Below, in pieces: positions 11,308-24,982 of a DNA stretch of 64,000 nucleotides. Both the position numbers and the translations under genes were made by a program. Source of the DNA: Sipunculus nudus (taxonomy: Eukaryota; Annelida; Sipuncula; Golfingiida; Sipunculidae); assembly GCA_026874595.1 (NCBI GenBank), contig CM049309.1, positions 39,077,079-39,141,078 of the forward strand, written 5' to 3'. Each line of letters begins with the position of its first letter. Within the stretch, counting starts at the first letter, position 1. The notes below the pieces were generated by a model. The model saw only the letters and a list, made by a program, of their open reading frames with translations. It was not told the DNA's origin and made no database searches.

Positions 11308-11870
11308 CAACTATCAATGGCTCGGTCAGAATCAATACAACTATCAATAGCTCTGACAAGAATCAATACAACAATAAGTGCTTGTGTCAGAATCAATATA
11401 ACTATCAATGGCTCTGACAAGAATAAATACAACTCTCAATGGCCCTGTCAAGAATCTATACAACTAACAATGGCTCTGTCAAGAATCTATACAACTATCA
11501 ATTGCCAGTAAAGAATCATTACAATTATCAGTGGCTCTGACAAGAATTAATACATCTATCAATGGCTCTGACAAGTATCGATAATACAGCTATATCCATG
11601 GCTATGATAATTAAAGAATCAACAAAACTATCAAGGCTCTGTCAAGAAACAATACAACAATTAGTGGCTCTGTAAAGAATCAGAACAACTATCAATGGCT
11701 CTGACAAGAATTTATACCTGTATCAATAGATTTGACAAGAATCAATACAACTATCAATGGCTCTGTCAAGAATATATATAACTATCAATCGTCAGGCAAG
11801 AATCCATACAACTATCAGTGGCTCTGACAAGAATAAATACAACCATCAATGGCTCTGACAATCATTAATA
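11308..11870 (+). repeat. Minisatellite, about 30-bp unit, right part
   Basis: Continuation of the 6632-7001 array, about 18 diverged copies of CAACTATCAATGGCTCTG with spacer GACAAGAATCAATA. Frames through it are repeat artefacts. Confidence 0.85.
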
Positions 11871-13770
11871 CAATTATCATAAGGATCAATGTAAAAATGA
11901 ATACAATCTTTTTTTTATTTATAAGCAAACCCAACAAGTTTTTATTATCCCTAAACAAAGTGAGGGTTATTGTTTTCACTCCATTCTGTGTGGGTATGTG
12001 TCCGCAATATATCAGAAGAACAGTAGCCTGAATGTTATTGAAATTTATCATATTGGTTGGGATTATGAAAGTTTTCAAGGTATTAAATTTAAGTGTAAAT
12101 CCAAGCGTAAATAACCCCAGAATGAGTATTTAATGGGTTTTTACAGTACATCGGTTTACACTAGTATGTAGTGATAATAGGGTCATCTTTGGAGTGCGAG
12201 TCGTGATGTCAGAGATGACAATGACTTCACTATACCTGCAGTTTCTCCGAAAGGTGTCAGTAAATTAACATACAACATGGAGAACTACGGTTGACGTTTG
12301 TTGTGTTTATATTCAAGGGCTGCCAATACCATGATATCAAGGGGTGTTTTTCAAAAATATTTTCAATGAAAGAGTTCCCAGGAATAACACAAATACTTAA
12401 TTAACATTTCAAGGCACCAACTTTGAACACAATCTTCCATGCAGGGTCATATCAGACACTTTTTTTTCAATATTTTAATCTGTACTAAACATAAAAGCAT
12501 TCACACAAATAATATTACAGCAAATGTATATCAAGTATTTCAAGCATAGTAAATGCAGCTGAAGAGGCAGCTTTTATTTCTTCTTCAAGATTAAGCCATA
12601 CTTCTTCAGTTGTTGCTTAATCATAACTATGTTACAAAGGCGCAGCTAATTTAACTAAATTTTAGTCTTCTACTAATAACTGTTGATATTTTAATGTTAA
12701 CCCATGGTCATTACAGACATTAAAACCTCTTCAGAAAATATCCCCTAATTTTATCTAATATAAATCAGAGTACAAAGGCTGATAATTCATATTAACAATA
12801 GGAAAAACTCCTAATAATTATCATCAATCAGCAATCTCCCTATTTAAACTTAAATTACATCCTATTCAATTTACCAAGACACTGTCATGATCACTTATTT
12901 GAGCACATGGCAAGCCTGCTTACAGTGTAGTTCCCATTGAACAAAGTTCTCCAGCAATTAATTTTGCCATCCACCACAAAGAGCCGAGCTCATAAATCCT
13001 CAACAAACCTCAGAATGTCGTGATCAATTTTGCAGATCTCATTTATAGCCAGTGAATGGATTGCCACTCTAATTTAGCTGAGGGAGCCAATGGCACTAGA
13101 GGCCAGTGAAGGAGATCAAGAGTAAAAGCCTTACAAAGAAACTGGCCGAAATGAAATGCCAACGTTCGTGTGGTCTGATACAAATAGGCTGGTTCACAAA
13201 TCACATAGACTCAAGGCCTTGTCACTGAACATTTTCTGCAACGTCTGAGCATACTGGCTCAACCTTCAGACAAGAAATGATCCAATAACACCCAGATTTT
13301 CACACATGGATGTTTGTTAATTCAGTTGCCAAGTCTTTGTCCAGTCTCAATTAGCTGTGACTGATTACATCCATTTATCTATTGTTCTGATCTGGTCTTC
13401 CAAGGAGAGCTGTTTTCACCTGCACTGAACTGGTTTATTTGTTTACTTGAGTATTTACCCAGTAGTTAATTAGTTTCTCAAAAGGAAATGTAAACAGTTT
13501 AAATGAATTTCCACTCAGTTTATGTGATGTCATTGAGCCCTCTGTGATTAAAAGAAAACCTGGATGAACTGATCATAAAACTGGGCAGTTTATCAGTTAG
13601 CTGAATATTCCAATAGACTGACCAAGTCCTCATATATACATTTGCCTAGGTTTAAATCTGGGTACAGATTAACATCACTTGCATGCATGTTCATCTTGGT
13701 TTTATTGAGGTCTACTGTTTACAAGCTGGCCTCCATTTTCCATTTATGCTACAAGTTAATTTTGTCACAG
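11871..13770. other. Non-coding stretch
   Basis: No gene seen. Around 12880-13290 the sequence is less AT-biased and non-repetitive, the style often seen in conserved intronic regulatory DNA. This is only a compositional impression. Confidence 0.35.
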
Positions 13771-14134
13771 TTTCTTTTTTGTTGGAGATAACTGCCTCCA
13801 TTTTTTAATGCTGGCTTAACTAAGTATATGTACATCTGCAGAATTCCAGTACAATTTTGGACTATCCGACAGGGCAGTATCACACACTTCCTCACATTTT
13901 TGTATCCTAGTGTGAACCAGGCCCAATGACTACTGCACTTGCAGGCCATGGATGTTTAATTGCTGGGTCATACTACTCGTTTGTGAGTGAAATTTGGCGC
14001 AACAACCCTCCCATTAAGCCTGCAGTGTGCTCACCCAGGTGGGGGCCGACCATGAAAAATCTCACCGCCTCGGCTGTGATTAAATTTTTGATCTCTTGGC
14101 TTGAGTCCTGTGCTCTACCCCTGAGCCACAGAAG
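13771..14134 (-). mobile_element. tRNA-derived SINE, complete copy
   Basis: On the minus strand it starts TGTGGCTCAGGGGTAGAGC, a good tRNA A-box (RNA polymerase III promoter). It continues through a body with GGCGGTGAGA and CATGGTCGGCC and ends with GGAGGCAGTTATCTCC, a small hairpin, before an A-rich tail (ACAAAAAAGAAA). The same order of blocks recurs on the plus strand at 30555-31660. The B-box is decayed. Confidence 0.75.
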
Positions 14135-15617
14135 CCAGTCAATTTTGTCACGGTTTCTACACGAGTCTTACAAAGACTTACTTGATAAATTCTGGTTACA
14201 GAATAATATGCTCTCTTAAAGACTTACAACAATGTATTAAATGACTCTTATTAAATAGCAAAACATTTTGAAGTGTCCACAACAACATGAAAGTGAGAAA
14301 CAAATGGCGTTACCAATGGCAACAAAACATGTTGCATGAAGTTTTCCTTGGGGTGACAGAAAACTTCAGTAAATGAAAAATTTTGGATCTAGCTGTTTGA
14401 AGAATCTAGCTAGCAGGCTGAACTGGAGTCCAAAGGTTCTCAACTCTCATTAATTAAGGAGCAAACTTCTGAAAATAGCTAACAGCCATTTTCTTAATAC
14501 AAAAGAAAACAATAAAAGCGGTCCTGTCTCAACAAAAAACAAAGCACTATTCTAATGCATGCTGTCTTTTTCAAATCTATTCAGCAAGCTCCTGAATTTC
14601 CAGGAGTTTTCCTAATTTATCAATCTGTTGAGGTATGTCACATGATGTAATTTTTGTTAAAGATAATCAATCCCTGGGAGCTTTTGGTCCCCATGAACTT
14701 GTATGTCCTACCTTTTCCTCCGATATTTGCTGCCCTAATGTAAGTGCTCACCAGGTTTGGCAGGGTCCTGGATTTTTTTCTCATGGTATTTCTTAGAAGT
14801 CACAACTTGACTTTGTTTTAATTCAAAATTAATAAATATTTGAAATCTATGATCTGCACTGTGAAGAAATATTACCTTGCAGAAAACAAGCAAATTACAT
14901 CATATCTTATCAGCCTTATTTCCAATACTTTTTGTATGTCTTAAAGATCATGTAAAGGGAAAATGGTGTCATGCAGTATAGGGATTACACATTCTTGAAC
15001 TGTTTAGGGTCAATTTTTTTACATCAGAGCACCATGGGTCTACCTCTGTCTGACTCATTAAGATATTCTTACTGCAGCATTTTTATGTGATATCATAGCA
15101 TACCTTAACGGAGTCACATGAACAAAACCTCTGAGGGGACACCAAGGACTCCCACATTCTTTGGATGTTCACCAGACAGATCACTCAGACCAGATTCTAT
15201 TAGTGGGCAAACCTCTGGGCTCCCGTGTACTAACATTTTCAGCAACAAGAAGACATATCTATTATGCTTGGAATGCCACCATGGTTACGCAACCAATTGG
15301 TGCATGCTATCTGCATATTAAAAAAAATTAAAACAAAACCTGGTGATTTGGCAAAGTAGATAACAGTCATCTATCCCTTTGCTGTTTACAGGCTCAATAA
15401 AGCACACTCAAAATTGGCACCTAGATCTCCATCATTTGAATATATTCTCTCAGGTCATACATACTGCATATTTATTTTTATGTTTAAAAACACAATGACT
15501 TTAAGCAGACTTTGCATGTAAAAACAGTTGAAAATTTTGTTAAGATACAACAAAGCTGAAAATAATATTGTTTGTAATGTAAATATAATTAGTGTAAACA
15601 TTTGTCAGAAATCTACA
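14135..15617. other. Non-coding stretch, no feature seen
   Basis: Short frames only, and no repeat recognised within the window. Confidence 0.4.
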
Positions 15618-17184
15618 ACAAGGGACCCATGGGTTACATCGCTCAGCTGAATTTTGGAAAATTTTAGTATGCATAATAGTATTATTTCTTTTGGTTTTTC
15701 ATGTATATTATCATTTGAAAAGCTATGAGAAAATGGCCTTGCTTTAATGAAACTCTGTAAATTATAGAATAATGGACATGTGCTAAACCATTTAGTGATG
15801 CACCAAGGGAAAAAATGGGCCTACTGTAAATGTTATATAAAAGTAACTTTTCATAAATAAATAATGTGTGAAGGTTATTTAGTTTTTAAAAGTTAAATAT
15901 ATGGCCATATGAGTTAAAAATTAATCCCACAAAGTTTGTCCAATATTCCTAATTTTAATATTAAGTTAACAATGTTATTCACACCTAGGCCCCACCAACT
16001 TTAAGAGATATGAATGAAATGCTACAAAGAATTTATATCTTCTTAAATCTTGTCAGTTAGCACTTACATTAGATCCTTGTAATTTATCACATTTGAATAT
16101 TAGGATTAAATTCCTAAAAATTTTTTTCTTTGAAAAAATCAAAATTGTCCAAGTCTCAACAAAAAGAATTTATTTAACATTAAAATTATAGGATTCATCT
16201 TGTTTATTAGTCGTGTATTGAAGGGGTGGGTGGGGGAAGGTGTCTCTGTTGTTACTGCTCGTTACTGAAAAAAATGTTAATTATAAGATTCATCTAGTTC
16301 ATAGTACAGGTCTGTCAACAGAATGGGGTGGGGGGGGGGGGGGGGGAGAGAAAAAGGCTCCCTGTGGTATTAACTGCTGACAGCCTGATAAAGCTCAACT
16401 CAGAAGAGAAAGGGCTTGCCCTAGTGATGGGATTACATAACAACAGCCTGGGGTGCATATAGAGAGCTGCACTAAATGACCTACAGTGACCAAAGTGGAC
16501 TGCTTGACAATGTAAGGGAATACAAGAGCCTCCAAAAAAATTCAATAACTAGCCTTATTTTGCAGCTTTTTTTCAAATTTCAGATTTTATCAGATTAAAC
16601 CCTAAGTGTATGTGCTGTGAAAATTAAATCCACAGTACTTACAGGAAAAAAAACGTGACGTGGCCAAAGTTGGGTGAAAAAGGTACCAAAAGGTACCAAT
16701 TTTTTATTTTTGCTAATATTTAAAAAAAATTAAAAGATTTTGATCTAATTTTGGGTATACAATTTAATTTTGATTAATTAAAGTTATATTACTGGTAAAA
16801 AAGTCCTAAGCTTTAACATGTTTTGTGTTAAGTGATAAAATATCTTTCCTGGAACTATATAGTGGAATATGTATGGTAAATATGAGGAAAAACAGATGAG
16901 TGGTTTTGATATTAGGCAGTCCTGAAGTGTGAAAATAGGTTTTTAATAAAAAATTGAGGTTTTTCCTTAATTTCTCAAAGGAACAAAGGAGCTAGACCCA
17001 GTTTTTGGTTTGGTAGAAGATCTTTGGAGCTACTAACATTATGCCAAATTTTGGATTCCTAGGTCTTACGGTTTCAAAACATGCCACATCCAAGGCCGGC
17101 CGGCCAGCCAGACAGACAGACAGAAGACGGACAATGGACCATGACTATAGTTCAGATGATTTATAGTCAGCATGATCTAAAAAT
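15618..17184 (+). repeat. Helentron-like repeat, family 1, mosaic copy
   Basis: Starts ACAAGGGACCCATGGGTTAC, then GCTCAGCTGA (15641-15650). Ends with CAGACAGACAGAAGACGG and a decayed hairpin before CTAAAAA. Its 3' half (about 16570-17080) is the same core as 969-2536, while the 5' half is different and AT-rich. A 21-base G run lies near 16326-16347. Confidence 0.7.
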
Positions 17185-18900
17185 ACACCTTGAAAATGTC
17201 ACCACTGTATTGAGGGTTGTAATTTCAAGGGTTGACAGCTTAGTATATATTATATTAATATCAAATCAGGAGGTCTGAGCTAAGAACCAAATGACATGCC
17301 ACGAGGCCTGCATGACACTATAATTTACAAAAGTGTAACATTTATAATCATGTTTATGTCAGGAAGATATACCCTGAGCATATCTGGTCAGATTATTAAT
17401 GTCATGTTCTTCAAACAAAAATCAAATGAGATTATATTAAAAATAATCTTTCAATCCTCGAATTTTAATGATAAATCTCCTTGGCTGGTTGGTGTAATTA
17501 ATTTCTGTCTGTAATGACTGATATAGCTTAGCTTTTTAGTATAGTTACTTCAGAAAATGTTAAGCTCAGCATATACACTGACATTGAAAAAATCAGTATT
17601 AATTTGGCTGATCTGCAATGATACATCAGGACTTTTTACTGCTTGAGATGAATATCTTGATTAGACTGGAAAACTTCTGTTATTCTCTATATTTTTAACA
17701 CTGGGAAGAATTGTATTTCACTGTAGTCTAGTCTCTTTAATTAATTAGAATTTCACCTCAGCTTGCTCTGTGTCATTGGTATTCAGTTCCTGATTTTAGC
17801 AAATTTTAGAGCAGACAATCTTAGTGCCCCAAAGGAGCTTGGGAATGACCCAGTGGATTATGGGAAGGCTATTTGACTGTCATATATTCATGTGTTCTCC
17901 CTTGTGGGCCACAAAGAATAAGAGACACACCCTGCAAATGTCTGGCTGACTTCCTTATGACAAAACCCCAGTACCCTCCGCTCGGCTCAGTATCCTTGAG
18001 AGGGAGTATCTAACACACTATTTTTAGCAACCACTGCAGACAACTGAATGACCAGAATACATAAATGACTTCTCTGAAGCAAGTTCAGAATACTTTAGAT
18101 AGGATTGTAAATAATCTGGGTGTGTTGAGAGGACAGGAGAGAGACTGGGGGATAATATAAGTAAACTTAAAACCCAGCTTGAGAGCACACATTGTTAAAG
18201 AAGATAAATCTAGTTGGGTAAAAATTTACTAACATACGAAGCTGTCACAAAATGCTTGGGATCTAAGAAATAATCCCTTCGCCCAACCTCTTTGGGCCCC
18301 AGGTGCTCGACTGGCCACATAATGCAGGGTTGTGGTATGTCTGTGCGTCAACACATGTTATCTGTTGTTTTTACACTTAGCAGCTTCTCAGGATCAGCTA
18401 CGTCATTGCTCATACAATCGCACCTGAAAACTATGAAACAGCCTTTGAAAATGACAATATATTATAGCGAAGCCACTTACCCTGTTGCCACACCTGGTAA
18501 TGAAAATGGCGCACAGGTTGAATTGTCATAGACTAATATTTCAGGTTCAAGATTATTAGAGAATATGAAGTAAATTAGATGGAAAAAAACACACATGTGA
18601 TGGGTACAGCTGATTTTTAGCAACAAGAGAATGCTTCTTTAACAGAAATATATGTGTCATATTTTGTATTTATTTTATTACTGAATCAACCAAATTTTAC
18701 CAAAATTGCTTAACAGATATAAAAGCTAGGGTACCTTACTTAAAATAAAAGTCTGATTTCTCTGAAAGCAGTTTTGTGCTTCAGTCATGAAATTCCCAAC
18801 TTATACTTTAAAGAACAGGCATCATGGTATACATCACTAGGTAAAATCACTTTCAAGCGTCCACATGGCACATCTACAAAAAGTTTGACTCAGTTCAGAT
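17185..18900. other. Non-coding stretch
   Basis: Nothing supported. The reading frames are short and lack domains. Confidence 0.4.
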
Positions 18901-19125
18901 TTGAAGAATTATCACATCACCTCCTGCACTAGTATTCAGATCAGTTTGGTGAGTGCCACCCCACCACTCAATATGCAACCCTGACACTGGCATGATTTTT
19001 GATGGCAAGGCATGCCATTTCATTGCTTCGCAGCAGAGCCTGAAGCTGTGTTTGCAGCCTGTTCGCACACTGTACACACATAAGTTACACACTGCCTAAG
19101 CAATGCATGGCCAAAAATGGGCACA

Positions 19126-19480
19126 TTGGCACATATTGACACACAGTGGCACTACTTGTTTACGCATAGAATAAGTTGTTTATGCATTGTTCACGTCTAC
19201 CATACCACATTGTCCTGCAATTTCCTCCAATGTCATGCAAAACATGCATAGTTCCCACCGTCTTCCTGCTTCACCACACATTGCCCCAACCAATTCCCAC
19301 ATGCTTGAAGTCATCAGGGCAAATTTATAGGTCACGCTTTTGTCCCACTTGGTGGTATGCTACATATATACAGCAGGTAGGGTTTCACACATAGCTTAAT
19401 TCTTCAACTCCCTGTGGACAATACAAATGGGCTGCATTGGCACACATTGACACGCAATGGCACTAATTTTTTATGCAAAG
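19126..19480 (+). repeat. Direct repeat pair in CA/TG-rich block
   Basis: TTGGCACATATTGACACACA at 19126 and TTGGCACACATTGACACGCA at 19437 recur 311 bp apart, each followed by GTGGCACTA or ATGGCACTA and a TTTACGCAT-like tail. The surrounding 18.95-19.70 kb is unusually rich in CAC and CATG. It may be a two-unit satellite or a degraded element. Confidence 0.5.
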
Positions 19481-19706
19481 GTTACGTATAGTTAAGTATA
19501 AGTGCGCATAGACACTCATCATTGGTAGAGTCACGCTGAGATTGTGCAGTGTCCACGCACATGGTATGAAAATTGATGCGTGCCAAAATTTTGAAAATTT
19601 CAAAATTCTCTCTAAGACATGGCACACACACCCACACCCATCACAAACTCCTCACGCTCGTTCACGAAGACATTAATCATTGGCAAAATGTGCATTGCAC
19701 TGAACA

Positions 19707-22700
19707 ACAAGTGACCCAGGGGTCATGACGCTCAGCTGACCAGGAAGACATTGACAAAAGTAATTTTATCATCTGAATGTCAAATTTGAATGAAATACTT
19801 TTTCCAAACTTGACCTTTTGTATAAAATCATCCAATATTCATTGGGGTACTATGGAGCTCTGTAGCATGAAGGATATGGGTAACAGACACGTATTTTCAA
19901 GGTTTACAAGATGACTTTTCAGGGGTCTCCCAGCATGTCAAAAAATAAAATTCTAGGTCCAGTTATTATGATTTGTGCCCTGTTAACAAATCCAAATGTT
20001 TATTCTGGGGGGTATTTCAAAGCCGCATAGGATGAAGGATATGGGTAACAGAGATGTAATTTCAGGTGCACAAGGAGACTTTTCAGGGGCCTCCCAGCAT
20101 ATCAAGAAAGGAGATTCTAGGTCAAGTCTATAATTTGTGCTCTGTTAACAGATGACCAAATCTTTATTCTTGGGAGTACTTCGGAGCCCCAGAGCATGAA
20201 GGATATGGGTAACAGGGACCTTATTTCGGGTTTCCATGTAGACCTTTTATGGGCTTCCCTGGAGGTGAGGACAGAAGATTCTAGGTCCAGACATTATGAT
20301 TTGTGCCCTGTTAATATATGACCAAATCTTTATTCTGGGGGGTACTTCAGAGCCCCATGGCTCACAGAATATGGGTAACAGGGACCTTATTTCGGGTTTC
20401 CATGTAGACCTTTTATGGGCTTCCCTGGAGGTGAGGACAGAAGATTCTAGGTCCAGTCATTATGATTTGTGCCCTGTTTACAGATGACCAAATGTTTAAA
20501 GATCACAAAAGTAGAGAAAAAAAATCATAAAAAATAAAAAAAATATAGGTGGCGCCACCAATCTCCGGAAATTGATGAAACACTCCATGATCAATATCCA
20601 TGCAAAGAATCATGGTGATTAATGCATTAGTTGTTCAGATACTTGAGCTTTTGTATTAAATTTTGCATTATTCTGGGGGGTACTTAGTGACCTAATTTCA
20701 GGTTTAAAAGGAGAATTTCCATAGCCCTCCCAGGATTTCAAGTAAGAAGATTCCCAGTCTAGCGGTTACGATTTGTGCCCTGTTAACAGACAGACGCCTG
20801 GATGGCCGGACGGACGACGGACAAATGGTGATCCCTACAGCTCAGATGACTTTCAGTCAGCTGAGCTAAAAATTGAAAAAAATACAGGTGGCGCCACCAG
20901 AATGCAGAAACTGATGAAACATATCCTGATCAATATCCATGCAAAGAATCATGGTGATCAATATAATAATTGTTCAGATACTTGAGCTTTTGTATCAAAT
21001 TTTCCATTATTCTGGGGGGTACTTCGGAGCCCCATAGCTCAGAGGTTATGGGTAACAGAGACCTAATTTCAAGTTTTTAAGGAAACTTTTCATGGGCCTC
21101 TCAGCATGTCAAGAGAGAAGATTCTAGGTCCAGTTGTTACGATTTGTGCCATGTTAAAAGATGACCGCATCTTATGAGGTCTCAAAAATAGAGAAAAAAA
21201 TTCGTAAAAATAAAAAAAAAATCCAGGTGGCGCCACCATACTGCAGAAACTGATGACACATTCCATGATCAATATCCATGCAAAGAATCATGGTGATCAC
21301 TGCCATAGTTGTTTAGATACTTGAGCTTTTGTATCAAATTGTCCATTATTCTGAGGGATACTTCAATGACTTACAGTCAGCTGAGCTAAAAACACTTAAT
21401 GGTCAATATCCATGCAAAGAATCATGATGATCTCCGTATTAGTTGTTCAGATACTTCAGCTTTTGTATCAAATTGTCCATTATTCTGAGGGTTACTTCAG
21501 AGACCTATAGCTTGAAGGATATGGGTAACAGAGACCTAATTTCAAGTTTCCACAGGCACTCTTCATGGGCCTCCTTGCATGACAAGAATGAAGTTTCTAG
21601 GTCCGGTTGTTGCAATTTGTACCCTCTTGATAGATAACATAGGTGGCGCCACCAGTCTGCAGGAACTGATGGAACATCTCATAATCAATATGTATGCCAA
21701 AAATCATGACCATCAGTGATGTAGTTATTGAGATATTGAAGTTTTTGTATGAAATTTTTGACTACTCTGGGGGGGTACTTTGGGGCCCATAGCTCAAAGG
21801 ATATGGGTAACAGAGACCTAATTTCTGGTTTCCATGGAGACTTTTCATAGGTCTTCTAGTGTGTTGAGAATGAAGATTCTAGGTCCAGTCGTTACTATTT
21901 GTGCCATGCTAACAGATGACAGCATCCTTAAAGGTCTCAAAAATAGAGGAAAAAATCGTAAAAAATTGAACGATACAGGTGGCGCCACCAGTCTGCAGGA
22001 ACAGATGACACATCTCATGATCAATAGTTTTGCCACAAATCATGACCATCATTCAAGTAGTTAATGAGATATTGAAGTTTTTGTATGAAATTTTTTACTT
22101 TTCTTGGGGGTACTTTAGGGCTCCATAGCTCGAAGAATATGGGTAACAGAGACCTAATTTTGGTTTCCATGGAGACTTTTCATAGGTCTCTCAGTGTGTC
22201 GAGAATGAAGATTCTAGGTCCAGTCGTTATGATTTGTGCCACGTTAACAGATGACAGCATCCTTAAAGGTCTCAAAAATAGAGGAAAAAATCGTAAAAAA
22301 TCAAACAATACAGGTGTCGCCACAAGTCTGCAGGAACCGATGGAACATTTCATAATCAATATGTATGCCAAAAATCATGACCATCAGTGATGTAGTTATT
22401 GAGATATTGAAGTTTTTGTATGAAATTTTTGACTACTCGGGGGGGGGGGGGGGGGGGGTACTTTGGGGCCCCATAGCTCGAAGGATATGGTTAACAGAGA
22501 CCTAATTTCTGGTTTCCAAGGATATTTTTCATGGACCTCTCAGTGTGTCAAGAATGAAGATTCTAGGTCCAGTCGTTAAGATTTGTGCCATGCTAACAGA
22601 TGACAGCATCCTTAAAGGTCTCAAAAATAGAGGAAAAAATCGTAAAAAATCGAACAATAAAGGTGGCACCACCAGTCTGCAGGAAGTGATGACACATCTC

Positions 22701-23359
22701 ATGTTCAATAGTTATGCCACAAATCATGACCATCAGTCAAGTAGTTAATGAGATATTGAAGTTTTTGTATGAAATTTTTTACTTTTCTTGGGGGTACTCT
22801 GGGGCTCCATAGCTCGAAGAATATGGGTAACAGAGACCTAATTTCTGGTTTCCATGGAGACTTTTTATAGGTCTCTCAGTGTGTCAAGAATGAAGATTCT
22901 AGGTCCAGTCTTTACGATTTGTGCCTTGTTAACAGATGTTTACATTTTTAAAGGTCTCAAAAATAGAGAAAAAAATTCATAAAAAATCGAAAAATACAGG
23001 TGGCGCCACCAGACTTCAGGAACTGATGGAACCTCTCATGATCAATATGTATGCCAAAAATCATGACCATCAGTCAAGTAGTTAATGAGATATTGAAGTT
23101 TTTGTATGAAATTTTGGACTTTTCTGGGGGGTACTTTGGGGCCCCATAGCTCGAAGGATATGGGTAACAGAGACCAAATTTCTGGTTTCCAAGGAGATTT
23201 TTCATGGACCTCCCAGGATGTCAAGTAAGAAGATTCTAGTTCTAGCGGTTACGATTTGTGCCTGGTTAACGGACAGACAGACAGACAGACGGACAGACGG
23301 ACGACGGACAAAGAGTGATCGCTATAGCTCAGATGACTTTCAGTCAGCTGAGCTAAAAA
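19707..23359 (+). repeat. Large Helentron-like family 1 cluster with about eight core units
   Basis: Starts ACAAGTGACCC with GACCCAGGGGTC then GCTCAGCTGAC (19730-19740). Ends with (ACGG/ACAG)n at 23270-23308 and a perfect hairpin at 23326-23354 (AGCTCAG, A/G mismatch, TGACT, TTC loop). An internal terminus (hairpin 20839-20867) and a partial one (about 21367-21391) show nested or tandem growth. Core units of about 337 bp are marked by GGTGGCGCCACC or variants at 20548, 20887, 21226, 21642, 21978, 22313, 22662 and 22999. Sister frames on both strands are repeat shadows. A 20-base G run lies at about 22439-22458. Confidence 0.85.
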
Positions 23360-23990
23360 TTGTGCAAGTGTCAGGGTAGCATTACAGCTTTATGTGTGGT
23401 ATATGATTTTAAAACAGAAAGAGAAGATGTAGAATATTTATCTATGTTTGTTCAACCCTGTGCCTTTTGAAAAGAGAAAACAGGATTCAAAGACAGATAT
23501 GAATTCTCCTACAACAGGTAAATGGATTACAATTTTTCCAGTGAAGGTAAAATAAGTAAATTAGAAAATGAAATGCCATTGATCAGGGAAATCAGGGAAT
23601 AGGGACTAAAAAGGAAAGTGGCCAGTCAATTATATTTTTTCTCATGTCCAAAAGTGTATGCACTATATGATGCATGCATGGAAAATTGAAAATTCATCTG
23701 GAAAAAAATCAAGGAATTTGTTTTCATTAGATACTGGGAAAACCCGGCCTTGGAAAGTGTATTAAATGAATGATTATAACCCATTTCTGTTAAGATTTTT
23801 TTAGATTTATGACAAATGTTTACATTCATTTCATTTACCTTACAAACAATATCTTTTTCAGCTTTTGTTGTATTTTAACCAATCTTTCAATAGTTCTTAC
23901 ATGCAGAGCTTGCCTAAAGTCATTGTGTATTTTTAAACATAAAAATTTATGTGCAGTATGTTTGACCTGAGAGAATCTATCCAAATGAGG

Positions 23991-23992
<2 letters not shown>
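23360..23992. other. Non-coding stretch
   Basis: No feature supported. Confidence 0.4.
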
Positions 23993-24046
<54 letters not shown>

Positions 24047-24070
24047 TGTATATGTATGTATATATATATA
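23993..24070. repeat. (TA)n microsatellite
   Basis: About 25 TA units, then TATGTATGTA-type variants. Confidence 0.95.
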
Positions 24071-24982
24071 AAGGCCTAATCAAGAACTAAATATGGATGG
24101 CTGTATAAATATACCTATACAAGTACTAGAATCCTGATTTGAACTCAAGAGAATTCAAAGGTGATACTTGAGAATTCATTCATGACTTGTTATATCTAGA
24201 TGAATAAAAAATAAATGAAGATTAAAATAATAAATCAGTGAGAAAATGTGCGGATAAGGGAACGAATTCTGAATGTCTGACTTTTGAACTTTGAAGACTC
24301 AGGCAGACTTTGTGTCTAACCTCAAATAACTATAGGCACGCTATATCCTGGCCACAGACTTATAGACCCCCAGAGAAATCAATGGAAAGAAACGCAATCA
24401 CTGAGAGGCACTGTGGTGTAAAGATACCAGATGGCTGGGGGTGTTTAATGTGCTACAAACCAGCTGGGCTGATATTTCTACTTGTGTTTGTTTAGCCATA
24501 TAAGGCATGCAATGTGCACAAATTAATGTCTAAGGTGGATTTCATTAATATAAACAATTTTTTAAAAAGTATATATAATATATAAAATAAATTTACTGGG
24601 ATGAGGCACCCCACCCCTCCTTTTGGGCAAATCTATATAATTTCATGGGTACCTCTTTACTATGGAAATTTAAGGCATTCCAAGAGCAGTCAACATGGAG
24701 GTAAGTGACCACCCTTATGTGGATATATGTCTATATTACAGGCAGTGTGCCTGGTTGTGCTGTGTCTGTAACTGGGAGGTTGAAGACTATTCTAATAAAG
24801 ATCGACCTACCCGGTATATAGCTTATTACTGGAAATATTATCCAATAGAGGATAACTTTGACCTAGATGTGTCATTTTAAGGTTTAATGTTACAGTTAGC
24901 CAAAAATGTTATCCTTAGCCTTTTATAACTACATTAGTCTTCCCTATATTCTTCACAATCTGCCTTTTGTCTGTTAAGCCCA
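24071..24982. other. Non-coding stretch
   Basis: No exon supported. About 24300-24480 is compositionally balanced unique sequence. Confidence 0.35.

Noticed and set aside
14080-14134. A tRNA gene on the minus strand
   Set aside because: The A-box is good, but there is no cloverleaf or acceptor stem, and the body and tail match the SINE at 30555-31660.
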